Shown: positions 45,964 through 54,589 of the stretch, one piece after another
Layout of the letters: the number at the start of each line of letters is the position of its first letter
How positions within the stretch are numbered: the stretch's first letter is position 1
Source of the DNA: Pseudomonadota bacterium
Lineage (GTDB): Bacteria; Myxococcota_A; Polyangia; Haliangiales; Haliangiaceae
Direction of reading: 5' to 3'
Assembly (NCBI GenBank): GCA_022360315.1
Contig: JAKSDA010000617.1
Location: 22,022-86,021, forward strand
Length of the DNA stretch: 64,000 bases
Translations under genes and position numbers: made by a program
Notes under the pieces: generated by a model
The model's database searches: none
Told to the model about the DNA's origin: nothing
What the model saw: only the letters and a program-made list of their open reading frames with translations

Positions 45964-47321
45964 GATGGCGATTTCGTCCCGTCAAAATACTTCGCCAGAT
46001 CGCGCCAGCAATCGACATAGCTATCTTGCAATGGCGCCTTGGTTGCTGCGAAATCCGTCAGATGTTGTGGAAAGCGCGTTTCGAACATGAACGACATGGT
46101 ATTGGCCAGAAAGGTCGGCTCCATCGGCTCGTTCGACCCCTGCTCAAAGGCGTTTTTGTCCGGCCCGTGCGGCAGCATCATATTGTGCAGCGACAGGCCT
46201 CCGGGTACGAAGCCTTCGGGTTTCGCATCATAGATGCCGTGAATATTGCCCATGAGTTCCGACATGATGTTCTTGTGATACCAGGGTGGGCGGAAGGTGT
46301 TTTCGGCCACCATCCAGCGGTCACGGAAGAGCACAAAGTCGATATTGGCCGTGCCTTCAACGGCAGAAGGCGCCGTCAGGACGGTAAAGATCGACGGATC
46401 GGGATGGTCAAATAAGATCGCGCCGACCGGGCTGAATGTGCGCAGATCATATTTGCATGGCGCGTAATTGCCGTGCCAGGCGACCACGTCCAAGGGGGAA
46501 TGGTCGATTTCGGTTTGATGGAACTGCCCGCACCATTTGATTGTGACGGTGGATTTCACCTCGCGATCCTCAAAGGCCGCGACAGGCGTTTTGAAATCGC
46601 GCGCATTGGCCAGACAGTTTGCGCCAATCGGGCCGCGATTTGGCAGGACAAATTTCCGCCCGTAATTCTCGCAGACAAATCCGCGGACTGGTCCTTCGAG
46701 CACAGCGACGCGATAGACCAGCCCGCGCGGCAGGATGGCGATCTCCTGCGGCTGCAAATCAATGATGCCTAGCTCGGTATAGAACCGCAAACGGCCCTCT
46801 TGCGGGACGACCAGGAGTTCACTGTCGGCGGAGTAAAAATAATCATCTTCCATGGAGACTGTGGCGAGGTACACATGCGCTGCCATGCCTTCCTGGGTGT
46901 TTACGTCGCCGGCAGTTGTCATCGTGCGCATACCTGTGACAAAGGTCAGCTCCTCGCCTGAATGCGGTACCGGATCCCAGCGGTATTGGCCAAGTGAGGT
47001 GACGCCCGGGATCACATTTGGCGCAGATTTCCAGTCGGGCATGTCGATCGTTGTAAACCGACCCACGTGTTTGACCGAGGGGCGGATACGGTAGCACCAG
47101 GTCCGCTCATTCTGACCGCGCGGTGCGGTAAATGGCGTGCCGGACAATTGCTCGGCATAAAGACCATAGCGGCATTTCTGTGGGCTGTTGCGTCCCTGCG
47201 GCAGCGCGCCGGGCAGGGCTTCGGTTTCAAAGTTGTTTCCGAAGCAGGCCATGTAGCCCTTGTGTGGTCCGTCCAGCGAGGGAGCTATGGACATGCGATT
47301 TTCAACGATCGTGTCTTTCAT
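45960..47321 (-). CDS. hmgA: Homogentisate 1,2-dioxygenase
   Basis: 453 residues from the ATG at 47321, chosen because the family begins shortly before YMACFGNNFETEALPGALPQ. Iron-site region is PPWYHKNIMSELMGNIHG (His and Glu ligands) with HNMMLPHGPD downstream. It opens the ring of homogentisate with O2 to 4-maleylacetoacetate, using Fe(II). The gene follows the P450 gene by 56 bases and overlaps maiA by 4. No hpd or tyrosine aminotransferase gene is in the operon, so the source of homogentisate is not obvious. Confidence 0.95.
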   Translation of the reverse strand: MKDTIVENRMSIAPSLDGPHKGYMACFGNNFETEALPGALPQGRNSPQKCRYGLYAEQLSGTPFTAPRGQNERTWCYRIRPSVKHVGRFTTIDMPDWKSAPNVIPGVTSLGQYRWDPVPHSGEELTFVTGMRTMTTAGDVNTQEGMAAHVYLATVSMEDDYFYSADSELLVVPQEGRLRFYTELGIIDLQPQEIAILPRGLVYRVAVLEGPVRGFVCENYGRKFVLPNRGPIGANCLANARDFKTPVAAFEDREVKSTVTIKWCGQFHQTEIDHSPLDVVAWHGNYAPCKYDLRTFSPVGAILFDHPDPSIFTVLTAPSAVEGTANIDFVLFRDRWMVAENTFRPPWYHKNIMSELMGNIHGIYDAKPEGFVPGGLSLHNMMLPHGPDKNAFEQGSNEPMEPTFLANTMSFMFETRFPQHLTDFAATKAPLQDSYVDCWRDLAKYFDGTKSPS

Positions 47322-47377
47322 ATCTAAAACTGCTTCTCCCTGGATTGCATTGAGCCGTGGTTTCGATGGCTGCACCG

Positions 47378-49708
47378 TTACAATGCCAACGTCAGGGAAC
47401 AGCCGTTTTTGCCGCGCGAGCAACACGTCATGACTCGATCGGCGCGCTGCCGCTCAGCACTGGTGAGAACCCTGTCGCGGTGGTCTATTTCGCCATCCAG
47501 GACGGCGGCTTCACAGGTGCCGCACAGTCCCTCCAAGCAATCGCTCGGCACATCGACGCCGGCGCTGCGGATGACATCCAACAGGGTTCGATTTGACGGC
47601 ACATGGAGCACAAGCCCACTGTCCGACAAAACCACATCGAAGGCTGTCTCATTTTCAGCATCGAGACCCGGAGCCCGGGTGTGAAAGTGCTCAAAACGGA
47701 ACGAGCCTTGCGGGAGATGAGCGGTCAATCTGGATAGTGCTTCGATCATCCGATCCGGACCACAGGCGTAAATCTGACCGTTATGTGGCAAGTCGGCGAC
47801 AATTGCAGGCAGATCCGCCCTACGCCCCTCCTGTGACGAATAGACCGTTAATTGTGTTGCATGATCCTTCTCCAGCCGATCGAGTAAGGCCATGGCGCTG
47901 CGGGAACGGCCGGCAAAATGCAGCTCGTAGGTCTTGTTTTGGGACTTGAGATGATCCGCCATGCCAATGATCGGCGTAATGCCAATTCCACCAGCTATCA
48001 ACACATAATGGGACGCTTGTTCATCAAACCTAAAATGGTTGCGCGGGCCGCGCATCCGCAGTTCCATTCCCGGCTGTGCAACCCTGTGGATGTGTTGCGA
48101 TCCACCGCGCCCAAACTCTTGGCGCAGGACAGCTAGTTGGTAGGTTCTGTCCTCGGGCGAGCCACAAAGCGAGTATTTTCGATCGTATTCACCAATGCAA
48201 ATTTCCACATGGGCACCGGGACTCCACCCAGGCAGAGTGCGTCCATTGGCGTCTTCCAGCTCCAACCCGATGATTTTGTCGGCCAACGGAGTGACCCTGC
48301 GGAGTCTGACTCTGCGCGCGATGTCGTTTCGAAGGGGGGCGCCCACAGCGAAGGAACGACTCCGATCGACCAGGCCGGGGTCGACGCGCTCGGGATTTTT
48401 TTCAGGGTTCCACTCCACCCAAAGATGGTCTGGTCCGCGAAAGGACGTGTTCGGCAGATAGGTAAATTCTTGATCAGGCACCAGATGCAGGTGCGGCAGT
48501 CGTCGCGAAAACTCGGCGAGGAAAACCCGCATCTCCATGCGAGCGATATTTTTCCCCATGCATTGATGAGAGCCGTAACCAAAGGTCAAATGATCGACTG
48601 CGTTGTCGCGATAGATGTCAAAGGAATCCGCGTCCTCGAAGTGTCGTTCGTCGTGATTACCAGACGCTGTAACAATGAGCAGCTTGGCGCCCTTTGGGAT
48701 CGCCACCCCGCCAATCGCGCAATCAGCGGTCGCTTCGCGCCGCCAGGCAACGATTGAGCCCGAATAGCGCAAGCACTCTTCGACGGCGTTGGGAATGAGC
48801 GACGGATCAGCGCAGATATCCTGCCAGGCGCTTCGGTGAGTGAGGAGCAACTTGAAGGCATTGGCCGAGGCATGGGCTGTGGTTTCATGCGCCGCCACAA
48901 TAATCGCCATCATCATCGAATGGAGGTAGCTGTCGGTGACCACATTCGGCATCTCAGCATTGCGACGGATCGCATAGTGCATCCAGCCGTCTCCGTTCGG
49001 TTCATTGCGCATCTTGGCGAGAACCTGTCCGGCAAACTGCCAGAATTGTCCAACCGAGTGGGCTACTTGAATTTGTTCCTCTGCGGTCGGGTGGCCCCAG
49101 GTGTTCACGGTATGGGCGATCGAGAACTTGCGGAGCGTTGCCATATCGTCTTCCGGAATGCCCAGAAAATGTAGCGCCACGGTCAGCGGCACTTCCCACA
49201 GCATTGCTTCCACCAAATCGGCGCGACCGTCATCGATGATCGCATCCATGCGCTTTCGCACGAGTGTGCGCACCATGTCTTGTTTCGGCGCAAGGTTTTC
49301 TGGAATGAAGTGTTCACTGAGAGCGCGCCGGCGCTCCATGTGCGCCGGTTCATCCTCGTTCACCAAGGTACGATCCATGCCGTAGTTGTAGGAAGCGAGA
49401 ACACGTCGTGCTTGTTCAGAAACAGGTGTGATTTTCTCCAGCGCATTGCGTGGCGAGAACAGGATGTTGTCGCGAAAAATATCTTTCACATCGTCGTATC
49501 GGCTTACGATCCAATATCCAAGTTTAGGGCTGTAAAAGACTGGTTCTCGGTCTCGAGACCAGCGCAGAGCATCAGCTGGATCGAGTTGGTATTGATCACC
49601 AAAGACATCAAATTCAGCGCTAGCCCTTGACATCGGACAGCCACTGGTCGCGCCAGAATGGCCTGCCGGACAAGCCTCTATCGCATGTGAATCAGAGGAG
49701 TTGCGCAA
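47378..49708 (-). CDS. Self-sufficient cytochrome P450 (CYP116B-type P450-reductase-ferredoxin fusion)
   Basis: 776 residues from a TTG at 49708, which has GGGAGAA upstream; the ATG at 49633 is an alternative. P450 domain 1-450: I-helix AHETTAHASA, K-helix EECLRYSG, heme loop FGYGSHQCMG with Cys383. The reductase part (about 460-690) has RKYSLCGSP (FMN) and GGIGITPIIGM (NAD(P)H). The last 90 residues are a 2Fe-2S ferredoxin (CLEGLCGTC, final Cys in CCSRGKNG). This is the class VII layout of P450RhF/CYP116B, in which all electron transfer is in one chain. It is the first gene of the homogentisate operon and may hydroxylate an aromatic acid to feed it. Confidence 0.93.
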   Translation of the reverse strand: MRNSSDSHAIEACPAGHSGATSGCPMSRASAEFDVFGDQYQLDPADALRWSRDREPVFYSPKLGYWIVSRYDDVKDIFRDNILFSPRNALEKITPVSEQARRVLASYNYGMDRTLVNEDEPAHMERRRALSEHFIPENLAPKQDMVRTLVRKRMDAIIDDGRADLVEAMLWEVPLTVALHFLGIPEDDMATLRKFSIAHTVNTWGHPTAEEQIQVAHSVGQFWQFAGQVLAKMRNEPNGDGWMHYAIRRNAEMPNVVTDSYLHSMMMAIIVAAHETTAHASANAFKLLLTHRSAWQDICADPSLIPNAVEECLRYSGSIVAWRREATADCAIGGVAIPKGAKLLIVTASGNHDERHFEDADSFDIYRDNAVDHLTFGYGSHQCMGKNIARMEMRVFLAEFSRRLPHLHLVPDQEFTYLPNTSFRGPDHLWVEWNPEKNPERVDPGLVDRSRSFAVGAPLRNDIARRVRLRRVTPLADKIIGLELEDANGRTLPGWSPGAHVEICIGEYDRKYSLCGSPEDRTYQLAVLRQEFGRGGSQHIHRVAQPGMELRMRGPRNHFRFDEQASHYVLIAGGIGITPIIGMADHLKSQNKTYELHFAGRSRSAMALLDRLEKDHATQLTVYSSQEGRRADLPAIVADLPHNGQIYACGPDRMIEALSRLTAHLPQGSFRFEHFHTRAPGLDAENETAFDVVLSDSGLVLHVPSNRTLLDVIRSAGVDVPSDCLEGLCGTCEAAVLDGEIDHRDRVLTSAERQRADRVMTCCSRGKNGCSLTLAL

Positions 49709-49736
49709 TGTCCCGTTCTCCCGATGTACCTTGATC

Positions 49737-49764
49737 GCACAATCCGTATTGTTTATTGCACAAT
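49737..49764. promoter_or_regulatory. Operator-like repeats upstream of the homogentisate operon
   Basis: GCACAAT occurs at 49737-49743 and 49758-49764, the second inside the imperfect palindrome ATTGTTTATTGCACAAT (49748-49764). It lies 30-56 bases before the P450 start, in an AT-rich stretch suited to a promoter. A dimeric repressor site is plausible; the regulator is not in the window. Confidence 0.4.
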
Positions 49765-49933
49765 AAGTATCGCATATAGTACATACATGTCATCGTGCCA
49801 TTATTTATCGAATCGTCGGTGCGCATCAGTAGTTTACAGTGGACTTTTCAGCGGTGCGGCGGGCACCCGGTGCCGGCCACAGGCGGCGCTTTCCACTGTG
49901 GCCGCGAAACGTACCGGAAATTGCAATTTAGCC

Positions 49934-50078
49934 GTACAGCGACACAGGTCTCCTCTGTATCGTCGGAGACACAAGAACCGAGGAGAATGAAATGCAACGT
50001 TTTGCCCAGGACAAGACAGGGCTCGGCGTATGGACCGGGTGATCCTGCATCGCGCTGTTCGGGCTTTTGACTGGATGT
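49934..50078 (+). repeat. Tandem leader duplication, copy 1
   Basis: About 145 bases matching 50269-50413 with an offset of 335. It includes the same upstream segment (GTACAGCGACAC, CGTCGGAGACACAAGAACC), the ribosome site and the signal-peptide coding start of the trypsin-like gene. The two copies differ at scattered bases. Confidence 0.85.
49992..50042 (+). pseudogene. Decayed lipoprotein leader ending in an internal stop
   Basis: ATG at 49992 encodes MQRFAQDKTGLGVWTG and then TGA where the intact copy has TTG. Past the stop the frame would give SCIALFGLLTGC, a complete lipobox, so a lipoprotein signal was interrupted by two base changes (TTG to TGA). No mature domain follows. Confidence 0.7.
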
Positions 50079-50268
50079 TACTATCGTCTACCTTTGGTCG
50101 GGGGGTTCGGCCCACTTCCCTTCTCCAGTTCTGGTCCCTTCGAGCAGGTTCGAGCAGTACCTTTGGTCGGGGATTGCAATGTTTGGTTGGGGATCGGAAA
50201 GGACAAAGCGCGTCCGGACAGAAGTTGCTCGTTTATTGCCGCTCGCGTGTCTAGCCTCCGTTGCCTAC

Positions 50269-50413
50269 GTACAGCGACACTGGTCTCCTCTCTATCGTCG
50301 GAGACACAAGAACCAAGGAGAATGAAGTGCAACGTTTTGCCTACAACAAGACAGGGCTCGGCGCATGGACCGGGTTGTCCTGCATCGCGCTTTTCGGGCT
50401 TTCGATCGGATGT
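50269..50413 (+). repeat. Tandem leader duplication, copy 2
   Basis: The functional copy, which covers the upstream region and first 29 codons of the trypsin-like gene. Here the start codon is GTG (50327), whereas copy 1 has ATG. Confidence 0.85.
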
Positions 50414-52333
50414 CACGCAGATGATGAGGCCAGGGTGGAAGACGGCCTGGCCTCGGCCAAGACGCAGAGTTTCAGCGCCCCGCTGGTTCGGGGCGGGATT
50501 ATCGGCTGGGTGTGGGACGATGCCGATGCCGATGGCAAGCGCGGCGCCGGCGAGCGCAGCCTCGATGGAGTCACGGTCTATCTCGACATCAATGATGACG
50601 GTGTGCGCGGCGCTGACGAACCATCGACGCAGAGTGACGCGGCCGGGCTCTACTTCTTCGCCGATCTGGCCGCTGGTGAGTATGCGGTGAGGCAAGAAGT
50701 CCCGTTCGGCTATCGCAATGTGACCGGCGGTGAAGGGTCGGCAATGCCCGAGCCAGCCGTGATATCCAATCAGCGGCCCAGTGTAGAGATCATCGGCGGC
50801 GATGAGACCGCGCTCAATGAGTATCCCTTCATGGTCTCGGTGGGCATTGTCATTGCTGAGCAGTTTTTTCACTTCTGCGGTGGCTCGTTCATTACCGAGC
50901 GCTGGGTTGTCACCGCGGCCCACTGTTCCGAGACGAGCCAGATCGAAAACCTCCGCGTCCTGGCCGGCACCAACAACGTTGACGACGGCAGCGGTCAGCT
51001 CCTCCGAGTCAAAGCCATCCACCTGCACCCAGGATGGGCATCATCTGTGCTCGAGGGGTACGATATGGCTCTGTGGGAGCTCGAGGCGCCGGTGGCCCTG
51101 CGCGACAGCGAACTCGAGTCGGTCACCATGCTGTCCGCGGACAACGCGGCGCTGGCAGATTCTGGTATCCTGGCGACCACGATCGGTTGGGGGGTGAGCG
51201 ATCTCGGCAGTGCGCTCTTGCAAGACGTTCATCTGCCCATCTTCGACGATCAGATCTGCGAGGAGGTGTACAGCTACGCCAGCAACTTCGACACCCAGAT
51301 CTGCGGCGGCGTGACCGAGGGCGGCATCGATGCCTGCCAGGGCGATAGCGGCGGCCCGCTCGTGGTACGCGATCCCGCGACCGATCGATGGATGCTCGCC
51401 GGAGTGACCAGCTGGGGCAACGGCTGTGCCTTGCCCGGCTTCCCGGGCGTTTGGGCCCGGGTTTCGGCGCTTTCGGAGTGGGCCGTGGCGACTGCGGTCG
51501 AGCCGTCGCGCGTGCACCGTCTGACCGTGCAGGACCGCCTTTTCCACTTCATTGAGTTTGGCAACCAGAGCACCCGATACCAGCCGAGCCGGGCCATCGA
51601 GCCGCGCTGGCAGCTCACCGACCTGAACGTCGTGGATGGCGATCAGCCCGACCAACGATCCGTCGAGTGGCGCATTCTCGACGAGGCCGACCCGGCTCGC
51701 GAGTTCATTTGCGAGTACGACGCCGACGGCCCGGGTTCGCAACAGCCGCAAGACCTGACCTGCACCTCCGGCCGCCATCGGCTCGCACTCGAACTCGACG
51801 AGGGGGTCTATATAAGCCAGCTGAGGGTCTCGCTGGACGATACTGAATTTCGGCGCAATAAGGCCGTGACCGTGGGCGCGCCGCCACGGGTCAGTATCGA
51901 CGGCGAGCTGGTCGCCGGAGATGCGATCGATCCCGATTACCCGGGTTTGATCTACTACATCGACTACTTCGATATCGTGGATCTGACCCACGAAAAAGCC
52001 GTCGCCGTGCAGGTTACCTCGAACGACCTGAACCTTTTTGTCGGCCTGTACGACCGCGACCAGCGCGACGCCAACGGATTTGGTGGCCTGCTCCAGTTGT
52101 TCCCCGTCGGGCCCGACGGAGTCGCTGAGACCGCGTTCTTTCCCAACCCCGAGGTGAAGTACGTCGTCGGCGTATCGACGTTCTTCCAGGAGGAAGTCGG
52201 TGCGTACTCCGTGACAGTGGTCAATGATGGCACCCCGGTTCCGACCTCGTTCGATTCAGAGATGGCGCCGTTCAGTCGCCTGCGCAAGCTGCCCGAGCCG
52301 GGGCTTGTGATCCACAGCCCCGGCGTTCCATAG
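50327..52333 (+). CDS. Trypsin-like serine protease lipoprotein with SdrD/Cna-B-like N-terminal domain
   Basis: 668 residues from the GTG at 50327. Signal with lipobox GLSIGC (about residue 27). Residues about 45-130 are an SdrD B-like domain (GWVWDDADADGKRGAGERSL, LDINDDGVRGADEPS). The trypsin domain begins at IIGGDE and has the triad His199 (TAAHC), Asp246 (YDMALWEL) and Ser341 (GDSGGP); Asp335 six residues before Ser predicts cleavage after Arg/Lys. The C-terminal 280 residues look like prepeptidase-type beta domains. It probably acts on the cell surface or after release, in keeping with a predatory life style. Confidence 0.92.
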   Translation: MQRFAYNKTGLGAWTGLSCIALFGLSIGCHADDEARVEDGLASAKTQSFSAPLVRGGIIGWVWDDADADGKRGAGERSLDGVTVYLDINDDGVRGADEPSTQSDAAGLYFFADLAAGEYAVRQEVPFGYRNVTGGEGSAMPEPAVISNQRPSVEIIGGDETALNEYPFMVSVGIVIAEQFFHFCGGSFITERWVVTAAHCSETSQIENLRVLAGTNNVDDGSGQLLRVKAIHLHPGWASSVLEGYDMALWELEAPVALRDSELESVTMLSADNAALADSGILATTIGWGVSDLGSALLQDVHLPIFDDQICEEVYSYASNFDTQICGGVTEGGIDACQGDSGGPLVVRDPATDRWMLAGVTSWGNGCALPGFPGVWARVSALSEWAVATAVEPSRVHRLTVQDRLFHFIEFGNQSTRYQPSRAIEPRWQLTDLNVVDGDQPDQRSVEWRILDEADPAREFICEYDADGPGSQQPQDLTCTSGRHRLALELDEGVYISQLRVSLDDTEFRRNKAVTVGAPPRVSIDGELVAGDAIDPDYPGLIYYIDYFDIVDLTHEKAVAVQVTSNDLNLFVGLYDRDQRDANGFGGLLQLFPVGPDGVAETAFFPNPEVKYVVGVSTFFQEEVGAYSVTVVNDGTPVPTSFDSEMAPFSRLRKLPEPGLVIHSPGVP

Positions 52334-52483
52334 GATCCGCGATCACGCGGATTCGCGGTCAATGGAGCATCACATGGAGGAGCTATGAGTGAGGAGGAGC
52401 CATGAGTGAGGACTCATGATTGCTGCGAGTGCACCAGGGGCTGCCGAGGGTGTTGTCCATGTGGCGCCGCCCATCGTGGCTCC

Positions 52484-54589
52484 TCAGGAGCCCTCACGCT
52501 CGTTGACCGATTTTGTCGAGCGCAATGAAGCTGCTGGTTCGATATCATCCATGTCTGACTCGTCGTATTCGAACCATGGATAACCGAGTGCAGCAAACAG
52601 ACGCGGATTGGCCGGGACGGCCGGCGGAGCGTCACCGGTCAACCCTTGCCACGCCGCAGCGGGAACGAAATGAACCGAGGCGAATACAAACGCGTCGGGT
52701 TCCCAATGGTCCGATCCACGTCGATCCGGATAGATCTTCTGGCTCACTCGGCCTCCCGCTCCGACGCCCAGACCAGAAACTCTGGCCGGCTTGGGCAGCG
52801 GCTCGTGCGGTAAGGTCATCGCAAAGCACTCCATTCGCCTTGACCCGTACACAGCCAGCGCAAGCTCTCCGCATTGCTCTCTTCCCGTCAGCTGGCCCTC
52901 CACAGTCGGGTTTTTTCCGCGCGGGACCGCCACGAACTGGCGAATCGTTCCGCGCTCGGTGCTGTATCCATCGAGCCACCGCTGTGGAGGGCATACCACG
53001 TAGTCCTGCATCGGCCGTGTGCCCATGGGATGCTGCCGCAGACTGGGCCGATGCCCGCCTTGCAACGATGTCGGATCCCAGCTCTTGCCGGAAATGACAT
53101 TGATTCCTCCTGTGCCCACTTTGAGGGCACATGGACGACCGGGTGCCCCGTCCAGGGCCAACCAGAACGTCTCTCCGGGATGTAGCGGGATCATGAATGA
53201 ATACTCTTGCCGCCACTGAGCAGGGACCTGTCCAGTCGCATCGGTACAGGCTCGGACGGGCAGGAGGCCCATTCCGGCTGGGAGAGGATAACGGTGCCCA
53301 TCATCCGGAACCCGCAGAGTCCGGACGAAGCGAATATGCAGCGATGGCATACCATCGACCTCATGAAATACAAGCGCGGTCCCATCGCGAATGATGGCGC
53401 GCTTCGTGCTCATCGCTGTCTCAAATTTCTGCGCTGGCCTGGGTTCGTCGTATACGGGATTGCCGTTAAAGTGAACGCCATAGATGCCAAAGACCGGGCT
53501 CAATGTGGGTGGAAGGCTCGTCAGCTGATTGTCGCTTAGATCCAAGGTGGGGATCATGCCGAGAGTCATGGGTACACTGGTCAGGCGGTTGCCGCGCAGA
53601 TTCAATGAACGGAGGTTTTTGAGCAGCCCTAGCTGCGATGGTACGCTGGTTAGCAGGTTGGCGCTGAGATTCAACACTGCCAGCTTGCTGCACCGTCTCA
53701 AGTCATGCGGTAGCATGGTAATCTGGTTCCTGCTCAGATCTAGCCGCTCCAGGTTGCTCAGTGCTGGGAATTCTTTTAAGCGATTCCGGCTGAGATCCAA
53801 ATCTGGCAGATTGGACAACTTGGCGAGTTCGCGCGGTATGGCAGTAAGATGGTTGCCTTGCAAACGAAGCTGGGAGAGTGCGACGAGGTCGCCCAGTTCT
53901 GGCGGTAGGCTGCGCAGCGTATTTTCGCTCAGGTCCAGCTGGGTGAGTGCAGCGAGGCGGCCCAGTTCTGGCGGTAGGCTGCGCAGCGTATTTTTGCTCA
54001 GGTCCAGCTGGGTGAGTGTAGCGAGGCGGCCCAGTTCTGGCGGTAGGCTGCGCAGCGTATTTTCGCTCAGGTCCAGCTGGGAGAGTGCGACGAGGTCGCC
54101 CAGTTCTGGCGGTACACTGACCAGCTGATTGCGATTCGCAGCAAGGATCGTCAGACAACTCAGCTTGCCGAGAGTGTCCGGTAAACTCGTGAGTTGGTTC
54201 TCTCTGACATACAGTCGTATGAGCTTGCTCATGGCGCCGAGTTCGCGCGGCAATTCGGTCAGCTGATTTCGGTTCAACTGCAGCCAGGTGAGATTGCTCA
54301 GCATTCCGAGTTCTGCCGGCAGACTGGTGAGTTGATTTCCATTCAGACTGAGTTTCCAGAGGTTGTGCAGTCTCCCCAATTCCGACGGGATGCGAGTGAG
54401 TTGATTATGGCTCAGGTTCAGCTGTTCGAGATTGGGCAATGTTGCTAATTTGGGAGGAATCTCAGTGAGTCGGTTCTTGCTCAGAGAGAGGGATTTCAGC
54501 TTGCGACAACGGAACAGCTTACGCGGCACTCGGGTAAGCCCACGTCCTGTCAAGTTGATCGAGATAGCGTTGCGATCAATGGAAATCAC
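52484..54589 (-). CDS. Leucine-rich-repeat protein with uncharacterised C-terminal domain
   Basis: 701 residues from a GTG at 54589. No signal peptide. Residues about 8-375 are some sixteen 23-residue LRRs (LPPELGRLATLTQLDLSKN). The C-terminal domain, from about 395, has LHIRFVRTLRVPDDGHRYPL, QDYVVCPPQRWLDGYSTERG then TIRQFVAVPRG and TVEGQLTG; I recall similar sequence as a stand-alone family of unknown function in bacteria and fungi. It ends in an acidic tail (EYDESDMDDIEP). The start overlaps the stop of the Ser/Thr kinase gene by 14 bases, so both are made together, and the kinase may phosphorylate or be directed by this protein. Confidence 0.85.
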   Translation of the reverse strand: MISIDRNAISINLTGRGLTRVPRKLFRCRKLKSLSLSKNRLTEIPPKLATLPNLEQLNLSHNQLTRIPSELGRLHNLWKLSLNGNQLTSLPAELGMLSNLTWLQLNRNQLTELPRELGAMSKLIRLYVRENQLTSLPDTLGKLSCLTILAANRNQLVSVPPELGDLVALSQLDLSENTLRSLPPELGRLATLTQLDLSKNTLRSLPPELGRLAALTQLDLSENTLRSLPPELGDLVALSQLRLQGNHLTAIPRELAKLSNLPDLDLSRNRLKEFPALSNLERLDLSRNQITMLPHDLRRCSKLAVLNLSANLLTSVPSQLGLLKNLRSLNLRGNRLTSVPMTLGMIPTLDLSDNQLTSLPPTLSPVFGIYGVHFNGNPVYDEPRPAQKFETAMSTKRAIIRDGTALVFHEVDGMPSLHIRFVRTLRVPDDGHRYPLPAGMGLLPVRACTDATGQVPAQWRQEYSFMIPLHPGETFWLALDGAPGRPCALKVGTGGINVISGKSWDPTSLQGGHRPSLRQHPMGTRPMQDYVVCPPQRWLDGYSTERGTIRQFVAVPRGKNPTVEGQLTGREQCGELALAVYGSRRMECFAMTLPHEPLPKPARVSGLGVGAGGRVSQKIYPDRRGSDHWEPDAFVFASVHFVPAAAWQGLTGDAPPAVPANPRLFAALGYPWFEYDESDMDDIEPAASLRSTKSVNEREGS
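53880..54115. repeat. 69-bp near-identical tandem repeats inside the LRR gene
   Basis: The string CAGTTCTGGCGGTA begins at 53894, 53963, 54032 and 54101, exactly 69 bases apart, with few changes over most of the unit. It encodes one 23-residue LRR each. Other LRRs of the gene are more diverged, so these four are a recent expansion. Confidence 0.9.

Larger units (their letters stand above)
49765..50326. other. Intergenic region with a leader duplication
   Basis: About 560 bases between the divergent P450 and trypsin-like genes. It holds the promoter of the trypsin-like gene, the tandem leader duplication, and two copies of TACCTTTGGTCGGGG (50089-50103 and 50158-50172). Confidence 0.5.

Noticed and set aside
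53880..54115. CRISPR array from 69-bp repeats
   Set aside because: The repeats are contiguous without spacers and encode LRRs in a continuous gene.
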